From Merluccius polli (taxonomy: Eukaryota > Chordata > Actinopteri > Gadiformes > Merlucciidae), in contig JAOPHQ010002280.1 of NCBI GenBank assembly GCA_030340625.1, forward strand, positions 310,001-374,000: a DNA stretch of 64,000 nt, read 5' to 3'. The notes under the pieces were generated by a model that was not told the origin of the DNA, searched no databases, and worked only from the letters and a program-made list of their open reading frames with translations. The stretch's first letter is position 1. Each line of letters begins with the position of its first letter. Positions 56,301 to 64,000 of the stretch are shown here, piece after piece. The position numbers and the translations under genes are program-made.

Positions 56301-56886
56301 CAAGTGTATCGGTTGCAGAAATAGACAAAACTCACAACAATGTGTGATAATATAAATATGTCAATGAATTAATAAATCAATACAAATATATAATGAATAT
56401 TGAAACACACACACACACGCCTAAAATCATGACTTAATCTCAGGTTCGATCAGCCACCCTGGCCTGTAGATGTTTAGACCTTTTTATTCATGTAATAATG
56501 AATAATAATAATAATAAAACCAATAATGTCAATAAAGTCACAATCAAACATACACAATCACAATCAGTCGTTTAAGAGGCAGAAAGAGGGAGAGTTAGAT
56601 GGTGAGGGTTAGATATCATAAAGCTAATTTAAAAAGGTGTGTGTTTTTATTAAGTGATCCTTTGTTACTGTCTTCTATTAGACATTAGACAGCAAAGTGT
56701 CATGGCATCTCACGTCTATGTCCGTGTTGCTGAGGAGCTGCGAGGCGATGTCCGTGCAGTTAGCGCTCTTGGCCGAGGCGGGCAGGTCTGCGTCGCTGTA
56801 CCACTTCCTGCTGGCACTGTGGGCGTAGCTGGTGGCAGGTGTGGCATGCTGGACCCGGGTGGTGGTGACGATGCCCACCGCCTTGC
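45388..56886 (-). CDS. Alkaline phosphatase, seven 3' coding exons (joined 56886-56714, 53113-52973, 51525-51456, 51383-51249, 50944-50753, 46714-46598, 45695-45388)
   Basis: The joined exons give about 378 codons covering the C-terminal two thirds of a vertebrate alkaline phosphatase, a GPI-anchored Zn/Mg ectoenzyme that hydrolyses phosphate monoesters. Exon sizes (173, 141, 70, 135, 192, 117, 308 coding nt) resemble the mammalian genes and all phases close. Metal-ligand motifs seen: VEGGRID with following His, TADHSH and DTHGGEDV. The protein ends in a hydrophobic segment after CVGADRTHC, as expected for GPI attachment. IIGGGRKYMTPRGTRDPEYP and LIQEW look intestinal-type; GPMAHLLQGVHEQ looks tissue-nonspecific-like, so the paralogue is left open. 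The exons with signal peptide and active-site Ser were not found and probably lie past 64000. Confidence 0.95.
45896..46385. other. Phosphatase intron, transposon-like but unassigned
   Basis: The TGGATTTCCATTCAAATG start and internal GCGCATTTCCATCCA resemble a degraded DNA transposon end. No partner end located. Confidence 0.35.
46386..46592. repeat. Minisatellite next to an exon, about 26 bp unit
   Basis: Seven or eight tandem copies of a unit such as AAGACTGGTGCTGGTTGGGT followed by GAGTAT, some units lacking GGTTGG. It ends within a few bases of the phosphatase exon donor at 46598. Confidence 0.88.
46598..46714 (-). CDS. Alkaline phosphatase exon (LMYGNGPG)
   Basis: Acceptor TTGTTCAG; reads KSPLWAKDMLPFTTLMYGNG, PGHKMVGGKRPDIRQVD; donor GTAAGA. 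Part of the crown domain. Confidence 0.95.
47037..47610 (-). pseudogene. C-terminal fragment of a non-LTR retrotransposon RT
   Basis: Reading the minus strand from about 47578: STLLYGCETWTV, then LKQLESFHIKCLQHIL, KVIWQDCVPRFG; in a shifted frame GRRPAGGQKKRLKDQLKTSL; then CPVCGRCIPHRTI-like and GLYSHQRTHK. LLYGCETW and the closing Cys2His2-type motif are typical of the end of many LINE RT proteins. Frameshifts and missing parts show it is dead. Confidence 0.75.
47620..48889. other. Phosphatase intron, unassigned
   Basis: Contains a (CA)n run (47640-47662) and repeated CTAGCTAGCTAGC (48291-48304). No coding exon recognised. Confidence 0.45.
48894..50638. mobile_element. Palindromic TTAA-target element, split by a LINE
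   Basis: Ends AGGACAATTCCGGCGCAAAA and TTTTGCGCCGGAATTGTCCT, flanked by TTAA (48890-48893 and 50639-50642). The arms are long inverted repeats: left 48894-49275, right about 50397-50638, pairing through CAGTCACGACCAGTCGAGTG / CTCGACTGGTCGTGACTG. The right arm lacks about 130 bases present in the left. A Rex1-like LINE lies between the arms. No transposase. TTAA suggests Kolobok or piggyBac class. Confidence 0.85.
49290..50304 (+). mobile_element. Rex1/CR1-like LINE, 5'-truncated
   Basis: Coding part (49330-50008) begins at the catalytic box LQKFSDDSAVVGC (FSDD) and continues LRLNVNKTREMVIDFGRKK, YKYLGVVIDNRLDW, GMSRFYFLRKLRSFNVC and VCWGSSI. The 3' UTR ends AATAAAGTATAT(CTAT)n (50254-50304), a microsatellite tail. 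Upstream endonuclease and the first RT motifs are absent, the usual 5' truncation of LINEs. The family is from memory of fish Rex1 elements. Confidence 0.75.
50753..50944 (-). CDS. Alkaline phosphatase exon (GRIDQAHH…TADHSH)
   Basis: Acceptor GGTTCAG; reads GGRIDQAHHAGRGSMALHEA, then LTVVTADHSHPFVINGY and RGNSIL; donor GTAATA. The Asp and final His of the RID…HH group and the TADHSH Zn ligands are intact. Family members usually have H-G where this reads Q-A. Confidence 0.96.
51249..51383 (-). CDS. Alkaline phosphatase exon (LFEPGD)
   Basis: Acceptor CCCCCAG; reads LFEPGDLRFDVDRDPHMDPS, ETTEKAIRILSKNSKGFFL and ends LVEG, whose Glu is a Mg ligand in the family. Donor GTGAGC. Confidence 0.96.
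51456..51525 (-). CDS. Alkaline phosphatase short exon (ARYVWNKT)
   Basis: Acceptor TTAACAG; reads VARYVWNKTDFDAVDHEKTD, then YLM, donor GTACGT. NKT is a potential N-glycosylation site at the position of NRT in mammals. Confidence 0.94.
51643..52661. mobile_element. Element with CAGTGTTTCCCA ends
   Basis: Ends CAGTGTTTCCCA and TGGGAAACACTG, flanked by CTATA on both sides (51638-51642 and 52662-52666). A second internal copy of the right end stops at 52333. Inside are GGTAGCCTCCCC palindromes (51677-51725), a GGACATGTCCGGGC block near 52095-52155, and a (TC)n/(TG)n tract (52437-52493). It is probably composite. It lies between two phosphatase exons. Confidence 0.6.
52973..53113 (-). CDS. Alkaline phosphatase exon (IIGGGRKYM)
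   Basis: Acceptor TTCCAG; reads VIIGGGRKYMTPRGTRDPEY, PLDYSSRGKRKDGRHLIQEW and ends SMKAGK. Donor GTAGCA is weak but the codon phase fits the next exon. Confidence 0.95.
53202..54640 (-). pseudogene. Decayed Gypsy retrotransposon (gag/protease and RNase H pieces)
   Basis: Minus frame 54439-53576 has a gag end with one Cys knuckle (CWEEGHISWQC, near 54100), then a protease-like stretch LVTLNKPDVEVLLDSVYVFM, where the usual D-S/T-G is lost (DSV). Further down, across frameshifts near 53520-53400, comes the Gypsy RNase H end: RVTRWFLSLQAF and GRQHGNADALYR. Most of pol is deleted. 53290-53332 resembles the LTR border seen at 56140-56185. Confidence 0.7.
54700..55844 (+). mobile_element. L2-type LINE 3' fragment
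   Basis: RT from MLPLGLIIKKHNLSFHFY; the catalytic box reads YADN rather than YADD (54799-54810). Then QNLHLNDSKTECILFG and LGV. After frame damage near 55035 it reads LAKVKSFLSRQDLDKAIHAF, SRLDYCNALY and LHWLPVHFRIDFK, to FRLAFNSD stop near 55630. The tail CTATACAACTACATTTGATT repeats TGATT, the L2 pattern. Different subfamily from the copies at 22996 and 58865. Confidence 0.82.
55845..56185 (-). repeat. Probable LTR of the decayed Gypsy element (341 bp)
   Basis: Borders TGTAATGTTGTC and GACAACATTACA form the TG…CA inverted ends of an LTR. The 56140-56185 end (GGATGTACCTTTCTTGGCTT) resembles 53288-53332, so the two may be LTRs of one minus-strand element with an L2 fragment inserted between. 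No clear target duplication was seen. Confidence 0.55.
56714..56886 (-). CDS. Alkaline phosphatase exon (VGIVTTTRV)
   Basis: Acceptor CCCACAAAG; reads KAVGIVTTTRVQHATPATSY, AHSASRKWYSDADLPAS and ends LLSNTDID before donor GTGAGA. The first two bases complete a codon from the missing upstream exon. Plus-strand frames here are shadows. Confidence 0.96.
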
Positions 56887-57420
56887 CTTTGTGGGCAGAG
56901 AGGAGGACAAGGGGGTTGAAAAGGGAAACTTTTTTTTATGCAAAGATATGCATAGGCATGCAAGATTATGCATGTGTTTGCATAGAATATGTGACAAGCT
57001 GTGTGGGTATTCTCTATCCTTGTTCCCTGCATCCCTCACCCTAGCACTAGTTGGTCCTATCATTTATTTTTTTGGGAGAGGCTTTCAATGGGATCGAGGC
57101 CAGAATGATCTGCAGAGAGAAACAGAATGTGAACTGGCAAGATCACCTGCTGTTCAAAATATAATAATTATATTATTATATTTTTTATATATATTATATA
57201 AAAGCTGTAATACGTATGTATGGCCTCAAACACATGAATACAGACATGCAGACAATAATGGTGGGTATTTCACAGACAGAGGTATCTTACTCTTGACACT
57301 CATTCAGACATATAGGGACATATATACAGTACACACCCATAGCTACACCCATAGTCAGTCCCCAGCTTGGAGTCGTAGTCAGGGTCACAGTGCACGTACG
57401 TTTCATGAGATGTATGGTGT
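56887..57420. other. Sequence upstream of the first recognised phosphatase exon
   Basis: No further phosphatase exon found. The plus frame 56654-57424 is a shadow of exon 56714-56886 extended by chance. Confidence 0.5.
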
Positions 57421-57424
57421 GTAG

Positions 57425-57672
57425 CAACCGATAACGTAATAACGGCCAATAATGTAATAATGGCCAATAACGTAATAATTTAAATGTAATAAAACCAATA
57501 ACGTAATAACTTGCCAATAATGTAATAAAGTTGTTGAGCCAATAACGTAATAACTTTTTGCCAATAATGTAATAACTTATTACATTATTGGCTGGTTATT
57601 ACGTTATTGGCCTTGTATTAAAAAAATCCTTTGAAAATGTAATAACTGAGCCAATAATGTAATAACTGAGGA
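57425..57672. repeat. Array of CCAATAA(C/T)GTAATAA units, with inverted copies
   Basis: About a dozen units of CCAATAACGTAATAA or CCAATAATGTAATAA separated by 0-12 bases. Between about 57566 and 57612 the units switch to the opposite orientation (TTATTACATTATTGG, TTATTACGTTATTGG) and then revert, so the region can fold. Confidence 0.85.
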
Positions 57673-58066
57673 ATCACTTTATTTTATTTTCAATTTGTGG
57701 AAAGAAAGTGTCACACTTAGCCTTAATATTGCATCTTGCAACAGATGCTTAAATATCTGACCTTACAGATACCCCTCCACCCTCAAACCCCCCTCCACAG
57801 GATGCCTTAAAGGAGCAATTAAGAGTCAATTTGGATTTATATGTAACTCTTTGGGTTCCGTTATAGTACTCTGTGTATCCAACTCTGTGACCATGCAGAC
57901 ACTTCGACGGAGTCGTGAGCCTTTCGAAGTTCTGCGTTGCAGTTTTCAGTATGGTATTGCAATTCACCGCTGGAACGTAGGGGCTGCAGGAATGAGTCGT
58001 TAACTGACCAATGACAGCCCCGCGGTCTCCATCGGTCTCAGTCGCCTTGACGGATGGTAACATTTT

Positions 58067-58760
58067 TTGGAGGCACCTCTATCTGGAAGTTTGAAACCCT
58101 CTATTTATAGGGTACACGATAAAGTGTTGGTCAGGGTGAGGAGAAGCCATCACAGAGTCTCACAAAAACATTTTGTGATACCAGGTGTTTTTGTGAAAAG
58201 AAACTTAAAGTTGCACAAATACAAGATTGAGTTTCAAATGCCAAATAGCCCCACTCCAACACAAAAATGGTTCTCCATTTCTGATGTGACCAGTATGACA
58301 AGACAAGAAGAAAAGCAGCGGCCAAAGTCCAAAAGAGTTCTACAAATGGACCTGCGAATGCCTTACTCACTGGAGGAATTTGAATCATTAAACCTGAACA
58401 TTCGCTTTGACCCAACCCCTGATGGCAGCTTACAATTTGCAGCTATTTCTGATCAATTGGCCACTTTTGGAATTTTCCGTTCTGCAGAAACATTGCATGG
58501 AGAAGTAGTTGCTGGCCTAACATTTCATCCAAATGGAATGGATGGGACGCCCCTTTCGGAGTATGTTGGGCATCACAGATGTTCAATGTTCAGTTCCTTA
58601 TTGTGTCGACTCTTGGTTTGGATGCCACCTCTGTCATATCACCGTCTCGTTATTACTGTGACAGCTTGCCTCTTTTGGTTCTTGGACATTTTGGTGAAGG
58701 ACAGGGGGAACATTATGTGAGTTTAGATGGACCTACTCTCCCTTACATTCAAGCCATTTA
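58067..58760 (+). pseudogene. OTU-like cysteine protease relic with an upstream barrel-like segment
   Basis: The frame 58067-58720 begins with a segment like those near transposon integrase tails (VHDKVLVRVRRSHHRVSQKH, KYKIEFQMPNS, KWFSISDVTSM), then IRFDPTPDGSLQFAAISDQL. OTU proteases use DGNC(L/Q)F; here the Cys codon position reads Leu (DGSLQF). After EYVG it jumps frame to the end, FNVQFLIVSTLGLDA… GEGQGEHYVSLDG, where HY is the OTU His motif (to stop 58759-58761). A block between EYVG and FNVQF is missing. The family is inferred from motif shape. Confidence 0.6.
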
Positions 58761-59129
58761 GGAGGCAGAGATGCAGTGTCTCAATCTGTCCCTCTGTCCG
58801 ACACTGAACATGAACAAACTAGCCCTAGGCCTATCCTCTTCAGTCGACTAGAGGCTACAGAGAGGTGTCGCTGTTGCGGTAAGCGTACTGACTCATTTCC
58901 GGTCTACTTCCTGCTCTGTGTACACTGTTTGGTGTTGTAGCTCTGTCGGTGAACGCTAAATATACATTTGTTTTACTCATTACAGCGGTTATTTACCCGC
59001 TTAAACATTTAAACGTAGACTAGTTCCACCTGATCACTCGGAGCTACTTCTTTCTTTTAGCGACTTTTCGCTACTTTAAAGTCTTCACACGCTAGTTACA
59101 TTAAGTATTTGCAGTTGGTGATGGCTTCT

Positions 59130-59968
59130 CCCTCTTCCTCTGCTCATCTGTCCTGCTCAGTGTGCCAAATGTTCAGTTATTCATCCACCTCTTTTAGTGA
59201 TAATGGTACCTGTATTAAATGTAGTTTATTTACTGCGCTGCAGGTGAGGATTAGTGACTTAGAGGCCCGGTACCGCACCACACCGTCTCCGGTAGTCTGT
59301 GCGGGCCGGCCGGAGGTAGCCCTAGTTAGCCATCCCCCGGTAGACCCCGAGCAGCCGGGAAGCCACGGAGAGTGGGTGACTGTTCGGGGGAAGCGTAGCG
59401 GCAAACTACTGAAGCCCACGGCTCACCACCAGCCCATTCACGTTTCTAATAAGTTTTCCCCACTCAGCGACACACCCGCTGAGGAACAGACTCTGGTTAT
59501 TGGCTCTTCTATAGTCAGAAACGTTAGCAAAGCCAGCGGCCATAGTTAAGTGTATCCCTGGGGCCAGAGCGGGCGATGTTGAATCCTATTTAAAACTGCT
59601 GGCTAAAGACAAACGTAAATATAATAAGATTGTTATTCACGTCGGTGGTAATGACACCCGATTACGCCAATTGGAGGTCACTAAAATGAATGTGGAGTCG
59701 GTGTGTAGATACGCCAAAACAATGTCGGACACCGTAGTTTTCTCTGGACCCCTGCCCAATGTGACCAGTGACGTCATGTATAGCTGCATGGCGTCCTTCC
59801 ACCGCTAGCTGTCCAGGTGGTGTCCAGCAAACCATGTGGGCTTCATAGATAATTGACAGCCTTTTTGGGGAAAACCTGGTTTGATTAGGAGTGACGGCAT
59901 CCATCCCACGTTGGATGGAGCGGCTCTCCAGAGCGGCTTATCCAGGAATATGATGCAGTTTATTTCTA
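59130..59968 (+). pseudogene. L2 copy B ORF1 (SGNH esterase), broken
   Basis: Starts [17 protein letters not shown]; open to [17 protein letters not shown], where a 5-base deletion relative to copy A shifts the frame (stop at 59549). Downstream, two Trp codons of copy A have become stops (CCGCTAGCTG and AATTGACAG). The GGND and DGIHPTLDG blocks remain readable. Confidence 0.9.
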
Positions 59969-60024
59969 AAACCTGACAGTCCAGAGTTGGCACCAGGAAG
60001 CAGAGTTGCTGTCTTACACACTTC

Positions 60025-61237
60025 CAGTGGCGGCTGGTCAATAGAGGGCGCTAGGGCGCCGCCCCTCCCGTGAAATATTATATTATAAATATTATCTACC
60101 AACCAAGTTCAATCATGAATCAATCAACCATAACAAATACGAAATTAATTATACATTTGTACATTGCGTTTTTACTCGTGCAGTGGTGTGATAGACTGTA
60201 GGCTACATGCCACTGCCAGCAACCATTAAATGCGTCCAACTTTGGGCTAGGCTTGCTATTTGCCATTGGATATAAAGCCCTCCTCCAAGTCAAGGGCGCC
60301 GGTAACACTGGAGTCTATGAGAGCTAGCAAACTTTTTTACCGCGAACAAGCAGAGGCAGCTTTTCATTGGCGCATGAAAAATTGATTCTAGTTCGCATCT
60401 CTGTGCGCCCAGACCAATGGCAGAGTTTTCCATATTTTTAATCTTAACGTGATTGGACAATTCATCGCATCAATCACGTGCATCAAGCAAGCATTTGCGC
60501 CACAACTGTAAGTACGGAGAAGAGAAGAGACAGCTAGCGGAGACTCAATTTGTGATAGAAAGATGGCAACTGTGATTAAGGAAAACTCAATTGTGTCTCT
60601 ACGTGAAACCCCATTTTTTCGTCGGTCAGATGTAGACAAGAAAAGGGTGAAGGACTTGGGAACCGACTGTCCGGATTTAAACATTTTGCAGCAGACTACT
60701 GATCGTGGGAGGACATACACAAGGAGCTTCTCCTAAAATATGTATGCTAAGCGGAATTGGCTAGCTGGATGCCCACTATTGATAGTTCAACAATATCCAA
60801 TGTCTGTCTCTTATTGTATTGATAGTTTAACAATGATCTAGTTTAACCTGTGTTATGGTGTAACATATGGTCTATTTTCATTAAAGTAGCCTACTTTCTG
60901 AATCTATTCTGCCCCAAAACTCTTCATTTTTGATCAACAATATCCAATGTCTGTCTCTAACTGTATTGATAGTTTAACAATTATCTAGTTGACTGGTGTT
61001 TAGATGGTGTAACATGTGGTCTATTCTCATTACAGTTTATTTCTTTATCTATTCTGTCCCAAAACTCTTTAAGGTCAACAATATCCAAAGTATCTCTCTA
61101 ATTGTATTGATACTTGAACAATGGTCTAATTTAACTGGTTTTTAGAATTTGTGTGTTGTGTTCTGATTGTGAGGTGCTATTTGACCCGTCACGCGCAACT
61201 GCGCCCCCCCAACAAATTGAATCACCAGCCGCCACTG
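60025..61237 (+). mobile_element. hAT element (1213 bp) with 8-bp TSD in L2 copy B
   Basis: Ends CAGTGGCGGCTGG and CCAGCCGCCACTG, perfect. Target duplication CACACTTC at 60017-60024 and 61238-61245. Comparison with copy A confirms the empty site. It carries a short frame from ATG 60562 (ATVIKENSIVSLRETPFF … DRGRTYTRSFS) and then, past a stop, KRNWLAGCP; together these resemble the N-terminal TTF-type region of hAT transposases. The transposase core is absent. Confidence 0.92.
60562..60740 (+). pseudogene. hAT transposase N-terminal remnant
   Basis: About 57 residues starting MATVIKENSIVSLRETPF and ending with TAA at 60734-60736; a shifted frame adds YAKRNWLAGCP. The Asp-Arg-Gly-Arg and W-L-x-G-C spacing are like TTF-type hAT transposases. 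The minus frame 60388-60720 over it is a shadow. Confidence 0.6.
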
Positions 61238-61245
61238 CACACTTC

Positions 61246-61478
61246 TCTGCACTTCCTCTAGTACACCCACCCACCACCCCATAGAGACTGTGTCTGTCCC
61301 CCGACCGCCTACATTATTTAAAGAAATAAAAACAAGAGGAGTTAACCATGAAAACCTAATAAAAATTAAAACCAACTCCTCAGTAGCACAAAATAAAATA
61401 ATTAAATGTGGACTGTTAAATATCAGGTCTCTGTCATCCAAAGCTGTTTTAGTGAATGAATTAATATCAGATTATGAT
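61246..61478 (+). pseudogene. L2 copy B ORF2 start
   Basis: Reads [20 protein letters not shown] and [15 protein letters not shown] to ISDYD, then is cut by an insertion at 61479. Confidence 0.9.
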
Positions 61479-62093
61479 TAGGGATGAGCGAGTACAGCAT
61501 TATCTGTATCTGTATCTGTTAACCATATGAATTATCTGTATCTGTACTCGGAGTGGGCGGGGCCTAACCCGGAAGTGGGCGGGATTTAACCCGGAAGTGG
61601 GTCGGTTGTCTTGAAATGAGCGAGGTTTTAACCGGTATGTTATTTTAAGCATGCAATTGATATGGGTTGATCAGAAATTGTTATTTAAAACAGTTAGAGC
61701 CAGCTGACGGTTTAAAAAAAAACTCAGACGACCGGCAGGGAGAGGGAGAGAGAGAGTGTGTGTGTGTGTGTATGTGTGTGTATAGCTTTATTTCCAATAT
61801 TTATACCACTACTAGCTTTATTTTTTCACGAAATACAGCAAGAAAGTGTCGGAAACCATGCGTGAAGTAAAAAAAAACTGGTTAGAGCCAGGCAGCCAGA
61901 TGACGGTTAAAAAAAGAAAAAGAAAAGAGTCGGCACCACGTCTGAACGAACCCACGTTTACCAGAACTATACTGGTTCATAAGTAAGTACCAACCTAAGT
62001 AATAACAAACCTGAAGCTGAAGAAACCCTAAACATTAACGGAAAACGACCCGCGAACCTGAGTGACTGAGGGAGAGACAGAGAGCTGTTCTGT
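61479..62093. mobile_element. TAGGGATGAGC-ended element, right part deleted
   Basis: Begins TAGGGATGAGCGAGTAC immediately after the L2 ATTATGAT. It has (ATCTGT) repeats, GGAAGTGGGCGGG duplicates and a (TG)n. Its second half (61917-62093) is the reverse complement of 63685-63865. The right end and the expected duplication are missing; the junction with L2 (GACCGTACTCTG) is a deletion joint. Confidence 0.8.
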
Positions 62094-63479
62094 GTGGACC
62101 GTACTCTGATTTTATATCTGAATTCTCAGAGTTTCAAGTTTAGTTCTTAAATCAGATAAAGTAATTATTGTAGGTGATTTTAATGTCCATGTGGATATTA
62201 CAAATGGCAGCCTTAGTAACGCATTTACCTCATTAATAGACTCAATTGGCTTCTGTCAGAGTGTAAATAAACCAACCCATTGTTTTAATCACACTCTTGA
62301 CCTGGTTCTATCATATGGCATGGATATTGAACATTTAATAGTTTTTCCACATAATCCTCTCCTATCTGACCATTATTTAATAACTTTTGAATTTCTATTA
62401 TTAGACTATAAGCCATTAAGCAAAACTTCCTACAGCAGATGTCTATCTGACAGTGCTGTAGCTAAATTTAAGGAGGATATTCCATCAGTATTTAATTTAA
62501 TTCAATGCCATATCTGAATATAACAGAGTCCAATATTAACTTTAGTCACTCCCAAATTGATAATCTTGTTAATAGTGCTGCAGGCTCTCTACAATCAACA
62601 TTAGATTCTATCGCTCCTAGAAAACAGAAAATAATAAAACATAGGAAACTAGCACCGTGGTACAACCAACAAACTCGTCAATTAAAACAAGAAACAAGGA
62701 AATCAGAAAGGAAATGGCGCGCTTCCAATTTATTAGAAAATCGCTTAATTTGGCAAAATAATCTTAAAAATTATAGAAAGGGCCTCCGTAATGCCAGAGG
62801 AGCCTTTTACTCAGCACTAATAGAAGAAAATAAGAACAACCCCTAGGTTCCTCTTCAGCACTGTAGCCAGGCTGACAGAGAGTCACAGCTCTATTGAGCC
62901 ATGTATCCCCATAAACTTAAGTAGCAATGACTTCATGAACTTCTTTTATAATAAAATTATTACTATTAGAGAGAAAATTAGTCACCAAATGCCCTCAATA
63001 GGTATCACAGGCTCTCCAACATCAGACACTTTGATTGGTGCAACTTCAGATGTGTATTTGGAGTGTTTTTCTGCTGTCGGTCTTCATCAGTTAACTTCTA
63101 TAATTTCTTCATCGAAGTCATCAACCAGTCTGTTAGACCCCATCCCAACTAGGCTGCTTAAAGAAGTTGTACCCTTAATTGGCACTTCTTTACTGCATAT
63201 GATTCATCTTTCTTTATTATCAGGATATGTACCACAGTCCTTTAAAGTAGCTGTAATTAAACCCCTTCTTAAAAAAACCACTCTTGACCCAGGGGTTTTA
63301 GCCAACTATAGACCGATTTCTAATCTCCCCTTTATGTCTAAGATTCTGGAGAAAGTAGTCGCCAAACAATTGTGTGACTTTCTACATAACAATAGCTTAT
63401 TTGAGGATTTCCAGTCCGGATTTAGAGTTCATCATAGCACAGAGACAGCTCTGGTTAAAGTTAATAATGACCTTTTGAT
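62094..63479 (+). pseudogene. L2 copy B ORF2, endonuclease end and RT start
   Basis: Open in three frames: 62191-62517 ([26 protein letters not shown]), 62505-62846 (linker) and 62935-63479 ([30 protein letters not shown]). Breaks are a small insertion near 62500 and a stop after ENKNNP at 62845. It is cut at NDLLI by the next insertion, before the catalytic YADD. Confidence 0.92.
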
Positions 63480-64000
63480 TAGAGTTGAGCCGGATACTCG
63501 ACTGAAACGAGTATCGGTACGGATAAAGCACTTTTGCCGAGTATTATACGAGTATTATACGAGTAATACGAGTCAATATCTGTGCTCGGATTGAATGAAA
63601 ATCCTCATTGGGTAGCTGACTGTGTCAGCGTTCTGTGATAGGCTACAGCGCCCCTCCCCTACACAATGCAGATGTGTTGTTGTGTCCCGCTCTGATCACT
63701 CACACACAGAACAGCTCTCTGTCTCTCCCTCAGTCACTCAGGTTCGCGGGTTGTTTTCCGCTAATGTTTAGGGTTTCTTCAGCTTCAGGTTTGTTATTAC
63801 TTAGGTTGGTACTTATGAACCAGTAGAGTTCTGGTAAACGTGGGTTCGTTCAGACGTGGTGCCGACTCGCGTTGCGTCTCTGCCTGTCGGAGATTTTTTT
63901 GTCTTTTTCTTTTTTTAACCGTCATCTGGCTGCCTGGCTCTAACCAATTTTTTTTTTACTTCACGCACGGTGTCCAACACTTTCTTGCTGTATTTCATGA
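63480..64000. mobile_element. Second TAG(N)3TGAGC element, runs past the window end
   Basis: Begins TAGAGTTGAGCCGGATACTC directly after the L2 CCTTTTGAT. 63685-63865 is the reverse complement of 61917-62093. It contains repeated GAGTATTATAC units near 63539-63565. The far end is outside the window. Confidence 0.8.

Larger units (their letters stand above)
58865..64000 (+). mobile_element. L2-clade LINE, interrupted copy (copy B), runs off the window
   Basis: Starts GTGTCGCTGTTGCGG as copy A and is closely similar throughout. Pieces: 58865-60016 (5' UTR, ORF1 and spacer), 61246-61478 (ORF2 start), 62094-63479 (endonuclease end, RT start). Insertions: hAT 60025-61237, element 61479-62093, element 63480-64000. 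About 270 bases of the copy A equivalent are missing at the second insertion. The copy is dead. Confidence 0.92.

Noticed and set aside
56654..57424. 256-aa plus-strand ORF
   Set aside because: Overlaps a well-supported minus-strand phosphatase exon and continues into intron sequence with no homology.

Overview
The window looks like teleost fish nuclear DNA. The reasons are intron-rich minus-strand vertebrate genes, long CA/TG, GA and CATA microsatellites, and a dense mix of fish-type transposons: L2 and Rex1-like LINEs, BEL/Pao and Gypsy LTR elements, many hAT elements and TTAA-target elements. No bacterial or viral operon, CRISPR array, rRNA or tRNA was recognised.

Two host genes are supported, both on the minus strand. 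(1) fam131a: five coding exons, 40488 down to the stop at 21217. Every splice site is canonical GT/AG and every codon phase closes. The introns are filled with transposons, including a full-length L2. (2) An alkaline phosphatase: the seven 3'-most coding exons, 56886 down to 45388, again with all phases closing. Its 5' exons were not found and probably lie beyond 64000.

Layout. 1-2457: a GC-rich minisatellite, then unassigned sequence. 2458-15093: a three-level nest. A TTAA-flanked DNA element holds a BEL/Pao retrotransposon, which holds a Gypsy retrotransposon; each level has its own target duplication. 15149-16300: a hAT element, an inverted relative and hairpins. 16300-21216: intergenic, microsatellite-rich. 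21217-40488: fam131a with an apparently intact L2 LINE (22996-27770), a TACCCC-ended element, four hAT elements (one carrying a fold-back insert with a telomere-like core) and a BED-type hAT transposase relic. 40489-45387: intergenic with microsatellites and a small hAT element. 45388-56886: the phosphatase gene, whose introns hold LINE fragments, a palindromic TTAA element split by a Rex1-like LINE, and a decayed minus-strand Gypsy element. 57400-58760: a CCAATAA/GTAATAA array and a decayed OTU-protease-like frame. 58865-64000: a second L2 copy broken by three insertions and running off the edge.

The transposons are passengers and form no pathway with the host genes. The most interesting observations are these. 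The L2 ORF1 and ORF2 share one reading frame, separated by a single UGA, and ORF2 has no AUG before its endonuclease motifs. The nested LTR elements each lack a block around the integrase N-terminal region. A fold-back element has a telomere-like loop. An OTU-like relic has lost its catalytic cysteine. I found no convincing new defence or regulatory system.
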